NCBI GenBank assembly: GCA_023447635.1
Contig: JAEXNA010000096.1
Coordinates: 1-64,000, forward strand
Origin: Vulcanimicrobiota bacterium
Lineage (GTDB): Bacteria; Vulcanimicrobiota; Xenobia; Xenobiales; JADMJV01
Reading direction: 5' to 3'
Length of the DNA: 64,000 bases
Part shown: in pieces, positions 44,269-51,807 of the stretch
How positions within the stretch are numbered: the first letter of the stretch is position 1
How the letters are laid out: each line of letters starts with the position of its first letter
Translations under genes and position numbers: made by a program
Notes under the pieces: model-generated
The model's input: only the letters and a program-made list of their open reading frames with translations
The model's database searches: none
What the model was told of the DNA's origin: nothing

Positions 44269-44405
44269 TCTAACGACGGTTCTCCAGCCTAAGGATACGG
44301 AAGGGACGAGGCCGGCAGCGAAAGGCTACCAATGAAACGAAGGCCCACCCTGTCAGGAAAGGCCGACGCACAAAGGACCCGGGCCGAAGCCCGTGGTCGG
44401 AAAGG

Positions 44406-44759
44406 TTAGCCCGCCGGAGCGAGGACGGCGAGAGCTTCTTCTTCGCTGGCGAAGATTTCGAAAATCTTGACCAGGCCGGTGATGTTGAAGATCTTCTTGA
44501 TCTGAGGGTTCGTGCAAACCAGCAGAATACGACCGCTATGCTCACGAACTTTCTTCAGGGCGCCGATCAGAACGCCAAGTCCGGTGCTGTCGATGTAACG
44601 AACTTTTTCGAGGTTGATGAGAAGCTGATAGTTCTCTTTCTCGATCAGCTCGTTGATGGTCTCTTTGACTCGAGGCGACGTGTAGACGTCGATCTCTCCC
44701 TGAATCTCTACCGCTTGAGCTTTGCCGTCGAGGCTGCGCGTGTTGACCTTGATATCCAC
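44406..44759 (-). CDS. Anti-sigma factor antagonist, STAS domain (RsbV-like)
   Basis: 117 residues, a single STAS domain. The phosphorylatable Ser is in YIDSTGLGVLIG (S58), preceded by the family GEIDVYTSPRVKE. GTG start with AGGAGA 6 bases upstream. In homologous systems the unphosphorylated form binds the anti-sigma and frees the sigma factor. Here the cognate RsbW-like protein seems to lack kinase residues, so another kinase may phosphorylate it. Confidence 0.94.
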   Translation of the reverse strand: MDIKVNTRSLDGKAQAVEIQGEIDVYTSPRVKETINELIEKENYQLLINLEKVRYIDSTGLGVLIGALKKVREHSGRILLVCTNPQIKKIFNITGLVKIFEIFASEEEALAVLAPAG

Positions 44760-44855
44760 GAATATCTCCTATGTGTTTGTGGTGGGCTCGTTGGGAGCCC
44801 GGAACTTTGGGGAAAGGACGTTGTCCTGAGGCGACCGTCCGAGGGGCGATGTGGC

Positions 44856-45197
44856 TTAAGCGCTCTCGGGCTCGGTGGGGGTGTCCCCGGTCAGCTCGGC
44901 GGCGACCTTGTCGGCCGCTTCGCCTACCGTGTCCGCAACCTTCTCGGCAGCGTCGTTCACCGTTTCGGAAACCTTGGCTCGTTTAGCTTTGGCTTTCTCG
45001 AGTAGCTCTTTGGAATCTTCTTTGAGATCCTGAGCGAAATCTGATGCCTTGTCCTTGGCGTTCTTGGCGCGGTCGCGAATCAGCTCACGCGTTTCATCGC
45101 CCGACTGAGGCGCCAGAATGATGGCCACCGAGGCGCCGATCAGGCTGCCCACCAGCAGGCCAAAGAAAAATCCGAAACCTTCTCTTTGAGCTCCCAT
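44856..45197 (-). CDS. YtxH-domain protein
   Basis: 113 residues. A glycine-rich membrane segment FFFGLLVGSLIGASVAIILA is followed by APQSGDETRELI, the YtxH signature, and a Lys/Glu/Ala helical tail with repeats (ADTVGEAADKVAAEL). Family members are stress-related small membrane proteins of unknown biochemical role; some are SigB-dependent, which fits the neighbouring sigma module. Confidence 0.85.
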   Translation of the reverse strand: MGAQREGFGFFFGLLVGSLIGASVAIILAPQSGDETRELIRDRAKNAKDKASDFAQDLKEDSKELLEKAKAKRAKVSETVNDAAEKVADTVGEAADKVAAELTGDTPTEPESA

Positions 45198-45344
45198 GGA
45201 GAGAACCCCCTTTCGAAACCCCCGATTGTCACGAGGTTTCCGATTTCGGTAACGCTTGTGCCATCAGGATTTATGAGGGGCCGGTTCGACTGTAGCAGAT
45301 CGATTCCTTCCTCCCCGGTTGGTCCTTGAGGCGCCCAGGCCGGC

Positions 45345-46601
45345 CTAGCCGGGCTCGCGGAAAACCTGAGCCGGCTCGACTCGGGAAGCGTTTCGTGCCG
45401 GGATCCAGCCCGCCATCAAGCACACTCCGAAGCAAAACACGAAACTCCAGACGAAGGCCGAGGGCGGCGGAGAGAACAGACTGGCCCCGCCCAGCAGGTC
45501 AGGAGGAAGCCGGGAGGCCAGGAACATGGCCAGGGCCTGGCCTCCGGCCAGGCCGGCGACCAATCCTCCGAGAAGACCGGCCGCAGCAACGCTGGCGGCG
45601 CGCACCAGGTACATCCCGGCCGTTTGCCCGGGAGTCGCTCCCAGAGCGCTATAGAGAGCGATCAGGTGGCGCTCCTTCGAGACCTGGAGCTCGAGCGTCG
45701 AGGCCAGGCCGATAGCCGTGATGGCGAGGATGGCGCCCGGTAGCAGTAAGGCGAGAACGCGCAGCAGGGTGGCCACGCTGTTGACCCGCTCGGCGATCTC
45801 CATCCGTGGCGCTCGCATGCCCAAGCCCTGTAGCCCTCGGATCACTTCGGCGCTGTCCTTGGGGTCTTTCAGTTTCAGGGTGAGAGCCCGGATTTTGGGT
45901 CCGGATTTCCCCAGTCTCAGCGCCGCCTCGTAAGGGATGACGGGCCCCCCGGCGCCGATCTGGTCCGAGACCCCGACGATGACGCAGCGGACCTGGCGGG
46001 AGGGGCCGGGTTTGAACGAAGAGGTGCCTAAGTAAAGCGTGGCGTGTTTGCCCACGATCGCGGACTTGGAGAGTTGGGGAAGGTCGGTGTTGACCGAGAT
46101 GCCCGAATTCACCAGGTCCAGAATGTAGCTTGGCATGATCAGAGGGATGTCTTTGCCGGGGCCGGGATCTTTGAACTCGTATCCTGGAACGACGTCAGCA
46201 GCGACCTGTCCCTCATCACAGGTTTCCAGAACCAGGTCAGTATAGAGCGACTTACCCATGTAGGTGGCGCTGGCGTGAACTGGCTCAGGGAAGTGGCCCT
46301 GCCGAAAGACGGCTTCGACGCCGGGCAGTTCAGCCGCCTTTCCCGCGTCGATCGGAGAAATGTCGCTGCCCATGGAAAGGGGCCCTATGCTCATGGAAGA
46401 CGGGGTGGCCCGAAGGCGATCGGGAAGGCTGCCCAGCACTTTGCTGCGGATCAGCTCCTGGGTCGGGGTGATCAAGCCCCAACTCATGATTAAAAACATC
46501 ACTCCCAGGCTCAGCCCCAGCGAGGATAAAACTCTATCGCGCCAGCGAAATCGGGCGCCGCGGCGAGGTCGCTCCAGGCCAAGGTAGCGCCAGCGGCTCA
46601 T
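45345..46601 (-). CDS. ABC transporter permease, MacB/FtsX type
   Basis: 418 residues: an N-terminal membrane helix (about 28-48), a large extracytoplasmic domain (50-270), and three C-terminal helices, the MacB/LolC/FtsX topology. The conserved ALGATPGQTAGMYLVRAA links helices. It overlaps the ATPase by 4 nt. Such mechanotransmission transporters act on lipoproteins, peptides or wall hydrolases; the substrate is unknown. Confidence 0.87.
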   Translation of the reverse strand: MSRWRYLGLERPRRGARFRWRDRVLSSLGLSLGVMFLIMSWGLITPTQELIRSKVLGSLPDRLRATPSSMSIGPLSMGSDISPIDAGKAAELPGVEAVFRQGHFPEPVHASATYMGKSLYTDLVLETCDEGQVAADVVPGYEFKDPGPGKDIPLIMPSYILDLVNSGISVNTDLPQLSKSAIVGKHATLYLGTSSFKPGPSRQVRCVIVGVSDQIGAGGPVIPYEAALRLGKSGPKIRALTLKLKDPKDSAEVIRGLQGLGMRAPRMEIAERVNSVATLLRVLALLLPGAILAITAIGLASTLELQVSKERHLIALYSALGATPGQTAGMYLVRAASVAAAGLLGGLVAGLAGGQALAMFLASRLPPDLLGGASLFSPPPSAFVWSFVFCFGVCLMAGWIPARNASRVEPAQVFREPG

Positions 46602-47296
46602 CGGGCGGCCTCGATGGTGGAAGCGTTGGTAACCTGGCCGGACTGCAGGTGGAGCACGCGGTCGGCCCGCTCGAGCAGCACAGGGTCATGGCTGATGGTG
46701 ACCACGGTCGTGCCCTTCCGGTGCTGCTCTGCCAGCAGGTCCAGAACCAGGCTAGCGGTAGGGCGGTCCAGAGCCCCGGTTGGCTCGTCGGCCAGGATCA
46801 TCTGCGGGTCGAGCAGCAGCGCTCGGGCGACGGCGACCCGCTGTCGTTGCCCCCCCGAAAGGACGCTCACCGGTTTGTCCAGGTGCTCGGTCAACTGAAG
46901 TCGTTCGGCGAGTTTTGCGCTCCGTTTCTTGAGCTCGAACCAGGGCGTGGGGCAGAAGTACCCTGGCAGCAGGATGTTGCCTTCGGTGCTGCGGCTGTCG
47001 TCGAGATGATAGTTCTGGAAGACCATCCCCAGCGAGCCGGCGCGAAGTCGAGCGAGAGCTTCCTGAGAGAGCGAGGAAAGGTCGTTGCCCAGGAGGACGA
47101 TCTCTCCGCTGGTGGGCTTGAGAAGACCGGCTGCCAGGGAAAGCAGGGTGGTCTTCCCTCCACCTGAAGGACCGCTTACGGCCAGCCATTGTCCCTCGAC
47201 GACGTCGAGATCGATGTTGTCGAGGACCGGCACGGCGCCTGAGCGAGCGTTCTGGGGAGGCTGCCAACCGACCCCTCGCAGCGACAGCGCCATCAT
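46598..47296 (-). CDS. ABC transporter ATP-binding protein, MacB/LolD type
   Basis: 232 residues from the ATG at 47296, which overlaps sppA by 4 nt. Walker A SGPSGGGKTT, Q-loop MVFQNYHLD, signature LSGGQRQRVAVARAL, Walker B MILADEPTGALD and switch His (ISHD). Energises the permease encoded immediately downstream. A GTG at 47326 would add ten residues. Confidence 0.94.
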   Translation of the reverse strand: MMALSLRGVGWQPPQNARSGAVPVLDNIDLDVVEGQWLAVSGPSGGGKTTLLSLAAGLLKPTSGEIVLLGNDLSSLSQEALARLRAGSLGMVFQNYHLDDSRSTEGNILLPGYFCPTPWFELKKRSAKLAERLQLTEHLDKPVSVLSGGQRQRVAVARALLLDPQMILADEPTGALDRPTASLVLDLLAEQHRKGTTVVTISHDPVLLERADRVLHLQSGQVTNASTIEAAR

Positions 47297-48366
47297 GGCT
47301 CGGCTGCGAAGCTCCCGGCTGTCCACAGGTAGAGGAAGCTGGCCTGGTCGGTCATCATTCGGGCGGCCTGCGATGTCAGTAAGCTCTCTGGGGAAGAGAG
47401 AGCGCTGTCGAGTCCCAGGAGCTCTTTGAGGCCGGGCTCTTTCCCGTAGACCACGATTTTGGCGTCAGGCTCTTTCGCGGCGTCCCGCAGCGCCTTATAC
47501 GCGTCCTCTTTGTAGCCTACGGCATCGATCAGCCCTTCTTTCAGAGCCTGCTCTCCTGTGAAGACCCGTCCATCGGCCAGAGTCTTGATCCTGTCCGGCT
47601 TCATTTTGCCCTCGCGGCCGCTGATCACGACGTCAGTAAAGCGGTCCCACATTTCGGTGATGAGCCCCTGGATCAAGGCCTTCTCTTCGGGGCTCATGGG
47701 ACGGTAGGGTGAGCCGATGTCCTTGAACGAAACCTTGCCCTGGCTGTTGAGGCTTTTGATTACGTTGACCGAGACGCCGATCTTGTCCATGGCGCCGCTC
47801 ACGTTATAGAACTTCGAAATCACCCCGATCGATCCGGTGATACACGTCGGGTGGGCGGTGATGCGGTCGGCGGCCATGGCCACGTAGTAGCCGCCGCTGG
47901 CGGCCACGTCGTAGAACATAGCGTGGACGGGCAATCCGCTGCGCTTCTTGAACTCTTCGATGTCGTGGTAGATCCGATCGCTGGCGGTGACCCCTCCACC
48001 CGGGGTATCGATCGCCAGCAGAACTCCAACCACATCTTCGTCTTTCTCGATCGCCTTGAGGCTGTCGGAAACATGGGAGACCGTACCGCCGGCACCCATC
48101 GTTTCCATGATCATCCCTTGAACCACGATCATGGCGATCTTCTTCTGAGACTCGGGATCCCCATCGACTAGCCGCTGCTTCATTCGGACGCTGCCATCGC
48201 TCTTGTCGCCGCTGGCGACGGCTCCGGCGACCAGGCCGCAAGAGCCGAAGAAGAAGGCGACGGCGAGCAGGGCTACTACCGCGATCCAGGGACGGAAGGT
48301 CCAACCTTTCTTCGCTCGAGGACTTTCGGAGCGAGAGGGCAGAGGGGGAGGAGTTTCATCGAGCAT
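47293..48366 (-). CDS. sppA: Signal peptide peptidase SppA
   Basis: 357 residues, short (single-domain) form with an N-terminal membrane helix (about 26-52). Catalytic Ser is in DVAASGGYYVAMAAD (S157), and the Lys lies in the KDIGSPYRPMSPEE segment (about 215); LAIDTPGGGV precedes. It degrades cleaved signal peptides in the membrane. First gene of the coupled sppA-ATPase-permease set. Confidence 0.93.
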   Translation of the reverse strand: MLDETPPPLPSRSESPRAKKGWTFRPWIAVVALLAVAFFFGSCGLVAGAVASGDKSDGSVRMKQRLVDGDPESQKKIAMIVVQGMIMETMGAGGTVSHVSDSLKAIEKDEDVVGVLLAIDTPGGGVTASDRIYHDIEEFKKRSGLPVHAMFYDVAASGGYYVAMAADRITAHPTCITGSIGVISKFYNVSGAMDKIGVSVNVIKSLNSQGKVSFKDIGSPYRPMSPEEKALIQGLITEMWDRFTDVVISGREGKMKPDRIKTLADGRVFTGEQALKEGLIDAVGYKEDAYKALRDAAKEPDAKIVVYGKEPGLKELLGLDSALSSPESLLTSQAARMMTDQASFLYLWTAGSFAAEP

Positions 48367-48387
48367 GGCTGGGACCTCGCTAAAGAT

Positions 48388-49308
48388 TTATCCGCGCAGA
48401 AGCGCCGTCAGTAGAAACCACAGGTTGGCCGGACGTTCCGCCAGCCGACGCATGAAGTAGGGGTACCAGGACTCGCCGTAAGGCACATACAGTCGAACGT
48501 TCCAGCCTTCGGCCAGTAGCTCTTTCTGTCGCTCCTGGCGGATACCGTAGAGCATCTGGAATTCGAAGGCGTCCTTGCCCAGGCCCAGACGCCGCACGAT
48601 CTCGAGAACACCCTGAATCATCTTTTCGTCGTGGGTTGCTATGGCGGGGTACTTGCCGTGGCTCAAGAGCTCTTCGGCGGCTCGAAGATAAGCTTCGTCG
48701 ACCGCGCTTTTCTCCTGAAAGGCTACTTCGGGCGGTTCGTGATAGGCGCCCTTGCAGAGGCGTACGGCAACGCCTTCGCGATTGAGTCGGCTGACGTCGT
48801 CCACCGTGCGGTAGAGGTAGGACTGCAACACGGTGGCGATATGGTCGAACTCCTGATGCAGGTCGAGAACCAGATTCACCGTCGTTTCGGTGTAGCCCGA
48901 CCCTTCCATGTCGACCCGGACCGTCATACCGGTGTCTCGGGACGCTTCGGCGATGCGGCGAAGGTTTTCCCGTGCGACTTCGGGGCTCTCGTCGAGACCT
49001 AGCTGGGTGAGCTTGACCGAGAGATTGCTGACCAGGCCTTCCGACTTCAGGGCGGCCACGGCTCGGAGAACTTCTTCGGTAGCGGCTTCGGCTTCGCCCA
49101 GGCCATCAACATTCTCGCCGAGCAAGTCTAGCGAAACGAAAAAGCCCTCCGCGCGCAGTTGACGGGTTACGATCAGGGCGTCCTCCAGGGTCTCTCCGGC
49201 CACGAAACGACGGGCTACTCGGCGGGTCGGAGGGAAGCGAACGGCTAGCTGTCGAGCGGCTGAAGAGCCTGAGAGAAAGAGGATAAAACGTCTTAGAAAC
49301 TTTTCCAC
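48388..49308 (-). CDS. Proline dehydrogenase
   Basis: 306 residues from a GTG, the monofunctional ProDH barrel. Visible family motifs: VSLDLLGENV, SVKLTQLGLD, VRVDMEGSGYTE, VRLCKGAYHEPPEVAF, IATHDEKMI, and the FAD/substrate end YVPYGESWYPYFMRRLAERP. It oxidises proline to pyrroline-5-carboxylate, feeding electrons to quinone. No P5C dehydrogenase gene lies next to it. Confidence 0.94.
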   Translation of the reverse strand: MEKFLRRFILFLSGSSAARQLAVRFPPTRRVARRFVAGETLEDALIVTRQLRAEGFFVSLDLLGENVDGLGEAEAATEEVLRAVAALKSEGLVSNLSVKLTQLGLDESPEVARENLRRIAEASRDTGMTVRVDMEGSGYTETTVNLVLDLHQEFDHIATVLQSYLYRTVDDVSRLNREGVAVRLCKGAYHEPPEVAFQEKSAVDEAYLRAAEELLSHGKYPAIATHDEKMIQGVLEIVRRLGLGKDAFEFQMLYGIRQERQKELLAEGWNVRLYVPYGESWYPYFMRRLAERPANLWFLLTALLRG

Positions 49309-49371
49309 GGAGGCTATCTTTCCGCTCGACCGGGGAAGGTAAACCCTCCACCTCCTAACAAGCTACGGCGT

Positions 49372-49959
49372 ATGAAGACACTCGGAAACTCTGCGCGTCA
49401 TGCCACAGCGCTTGCCCTGCTCCTCGCCTCGGTCACCCTGGTGGGGTGCAAGACTTCGACCGACTCTCCCACGCCGGTGGCCACCTCGACGGCCTCGACC
49501 TCGAGTTCGGCCAGCCCCGTCCCTGAGGTCGAGCTGACTCCCGGTCGGATCGAGGCGGGCATCGGATTCGATCAGATCAAGATCGGGAGCAGTAAAGACG
49601 AGGTGTTCAAGGCGCTGGGTCAGCCTCAAGAAACCGATGCCAACGAGTATGTCCCGGGTCAGACTTACGCCTGTTATTACGACAAGGGGATCGAGCTTTC
49701 GTTTGCCGAGGATAAACTTGCCGTGATCACTCTGCAGTCGCCCAACGCCGACCCCAAGTACAAAACTTTTACGGGCGCCACCACGGCCGGCCTGGGCGTC
49801 GGTAGTCCAGCCGAAGAGATCGTCAAGGCGCTCGGTGAGCCCGCCCCCGACTCGCCTCGAGCGCTGCGCTATCCCAAGCTGGGGGTCTGGTTCCGTCTCG
49901 ACGCCGATCGGGGCGAGGGGGCCAAAGCCCAGTCCGTGCAACTTATGAAGCCGGAATAG
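49372..49959 (+). CDS. Lipoprotein with two SmpA/BamE-like repeats
   Basis: 195 residues. Lipobox LVGC at about residue 26 followed by a Ser/Thr/Pro linker. Two similar units, KIGSSKDEVFKALGQPQET and GVGSPAEEIVKALGEPAPD, resemble the helix pair of SmpA/BamE-type folds. Predicted membrane-anchored; role unknown. Followed by a strong terminator. Confidence 0.78.
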   Translation: MKTLGNSARHATALALLLASVTLVGCKTSTDSPTPVATSTASTSSSASPVPEVELTPGRIEAGIGFDQIKIGSSKDEVFKALGQPQETDANEYVPGQTYACYYDKGIELSFAEDKLAVITLQSPNADPKYKTFTGATTAGLGVGSPAEEIVKALGEPAPDSPRALRYPKLGVWFRLDADRGEGAKAQSVQLMKPE

Positions 49960-49967
49960 TCCGCCTC

Positions 49968-50001
49968 GAGGGCCTCGCGAAACACCGCGAGGCCCTCTTT
50001 G
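49968..50001 (+). terminator. Terminator after lipoprotein gene
   Basis: A 12-bp perfect stem, GAGGGCCTCGCG (49968-49979) with 49986-49997, a 6-base loop and a short TTT tail. Confidence 0.75.
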
Positions 50002-50194
50002 CGTCATCACCTCGGGCGGAAGCGGGCGCTGCTCCCTCGGAACCCGGACGGGCTGTCCCGGTTCGAGGTAGGAAGCCGACCAGGCGACGCTCTTGTCTTC
50101 GGTCCGCTGCGCTTGCCGACTGGCTAGCGGGAACTTCGCCGAAGGGAGAGAAGCCTGTGAGGACTCGAGAAGCGCAATACGTAGGGGGTACGCC

Positions 50195-51565
50195 ATGAGA
50201 ATCGCTATCGTAGGAGCCGGACCCACCGGGTTCTTTCTGGCCAAGAGCCTGCTCGACCAGGGCCAGGATCACTGGCGGGTCGACATGTACGAGAAGACGC
50301 CCTTCCCTTATGGACTGGTTCGTTTCGGCGTAGCTCCCGACCATCCCAAGATCAAGTCGGTCACCCGAGGGTTTGCCAAGACGCTCGAGGACCCCCGATG
50401 CCACTTCTGGGGCGGGATCACCGTTGCCGAGCACGGTCGAGAAGGCAGCGGGCCCTCCGTCGCCGACCTGCTGGAGCATTACGACCGGGTAGCTCTGACG
50501 GTAGGAAGCCAGGATGACCGCAAGCTGGGCATCCCCTTTGAAGACGCCGGCAACAGCTATTCGGCGACCCGTTTCGTGGGTTGGTACAACGGGCACCCCG
50601 AGGACCAGAAGCTAGAGCCCGATCTCGGCGTACGGCACGCGACGGTCGTGGGCGCGGGCAACGTCGCGATCGACATCGTGCGGCTGCTGATTTCACCACG
50701 CGGCCGCCTGGCCTCGACGGATATCTCGGACTCCGCGCTCCAAGCGCTGGACGGCTCGGGAGTCGCTGAAGTCGATGTCCTGGTTCGTCGAGGCCCCTGG
50801 GACGTAGCGTTCACCAACCCCGAAGTCAAAGAATTGCTCGATTTCACGGACGTCCAGTACACCTTCGATCCTCCGCTGGCCGACTTTTCGGAGCAGCCGG
50901 CGTACGCTGACCGGCGGGCGATTTCGAATATGGAGATCTTCCGCGAGTTGGAAAGCCGTCGGGTCGTGGAGCCACGTCGCACGGTCAACTTTCGCTTCCT
51001 GGTCTCGCCCCGCGAATTGCGGATCGATGACCAGGGAAAGGTCACGGCGGTCGAGGTGGGACACAACAAACTCGAGAGCGATGGAAGCGCGTCCTGGGTC
51101 TCCGACACGGGCAAGGCTTCGGTGCTTCCCAGCGGACTGTTCTTGCGCTCCGTAGGCTATCTGGGCCGACCGCTGACGGGCGTCGGCTACTGCACCCGAA
51201 AGGGCGTGGTTCCGGCCGACCCTCAGGGACGGGTGATGGGGGAGAGCGGGCAGCACGTGCCTGGCCTGTACGTCAGCGGATGGATGCGCCGCGGCCCCAG
51301 TGGGGTGATCGGAACGAACAAAAAGGACGCTAGCGTCGTCGCCGAGGCCATGCTGGCCGAGGTTCGAGGAGGGGTCAGCGACAGCGAGGCCTTCCAATCC
51401 TGGCTCAACAGCGCCACGACGGGCGCGAGCGTGACGAAGTCCGACTGGAGCTACCTCGATGCCCGGGAGATCGAGTTAGGGCAACCCGGGGGACGTCCAC
51501 GCAAGAAGTTCCTGTCCGCTGCCGAGGTCGTCGAGGAACTGGCGGCGCGTCAGGCTCGCGTCTGA
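50195..51565 (+). CDS. Ferredoxin/adrenodoxin-NADP+ reductase (FprA type)
   Basis: 456 residues from the ATG at 50195, 6 bases after AGGGGG. FAD-binding VGAGPTGFFLAKSLL, PFPYGLVRFGVAPDH (the family signature), NADPH site VVGAGNVAIDIVRLL, and the C-terminal SGWMRRGPSGVIGTNKKDA. It transfers electrons between NADPH and ferredoxin. No ferredoxin gene is adjacent. Confidence 0.93.
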   Translation: MRIAIVGAGPTGFFLAKSLLDQGQDHWRVDMYEKTPFPYGLVRFGVAPDHPKIKSVTRGFAKTLEDPRCHFWGGITVAEHGREGSGPSVADLLEHYDRVALTVGSQDDRKLGIPFEDAGNSYSATRFVGWYNGHPEDQKLEPDLGVRHATVVGAGNVAIDIVRLLISPRGRLASTDISDSALQALDGSGVAEVDVLVRRGPWDVAFTNPEVKELLDFTDVQYTFDPPLADFSEQPAYADRRAISNMEIFRELESRRVVEPRRTVNFRFLVSPRELRIDDQGKVTAVEVGHNKLESDGSASWVSDTGKASVLPSGLFLRSVGYLGRPLTGVGYCTRKGVVPADPQGRVMGESGQHVPGLYVSGWMRRGPSGVIGTNKKDASVVAEAMLAEVRGGVSDSEAFQSWLNSATTGASVTKSDWSYLDAREIELGQPGGRPRKKFLSAAEVVEELAARQARV

Positions 51566-51807
51566 TGAGTCGACGGCAAAGGGTCGTGGGATAGTTTTCG
51601 GATAAAGCTTTGGCGGGCCGGTAGTTGGAATGCGGAGACTCGTGGGGGGTTCTGTTCTTCTATCGCGTGGCTCATCTGGCCAGGTCCACCATGGCGTTGG
51701 GCGGCTGGTCGTTCCTGTTGTCCCCGTTTTTTGCCCTGAAAAGTCCTGGTCAAGCTGGTCTCTGAGGCGAGAGGCCCGACCGCCTTTAGCGTAGAACGGC
51801 TCGGCCC

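Noticed and set aside
51566..51807. Attenuator or leader peptide before the threonine-pathway fusion gene
   Set aside because: No run of Thr/Ile/Met codons with a terminator-type hairpin could be found.
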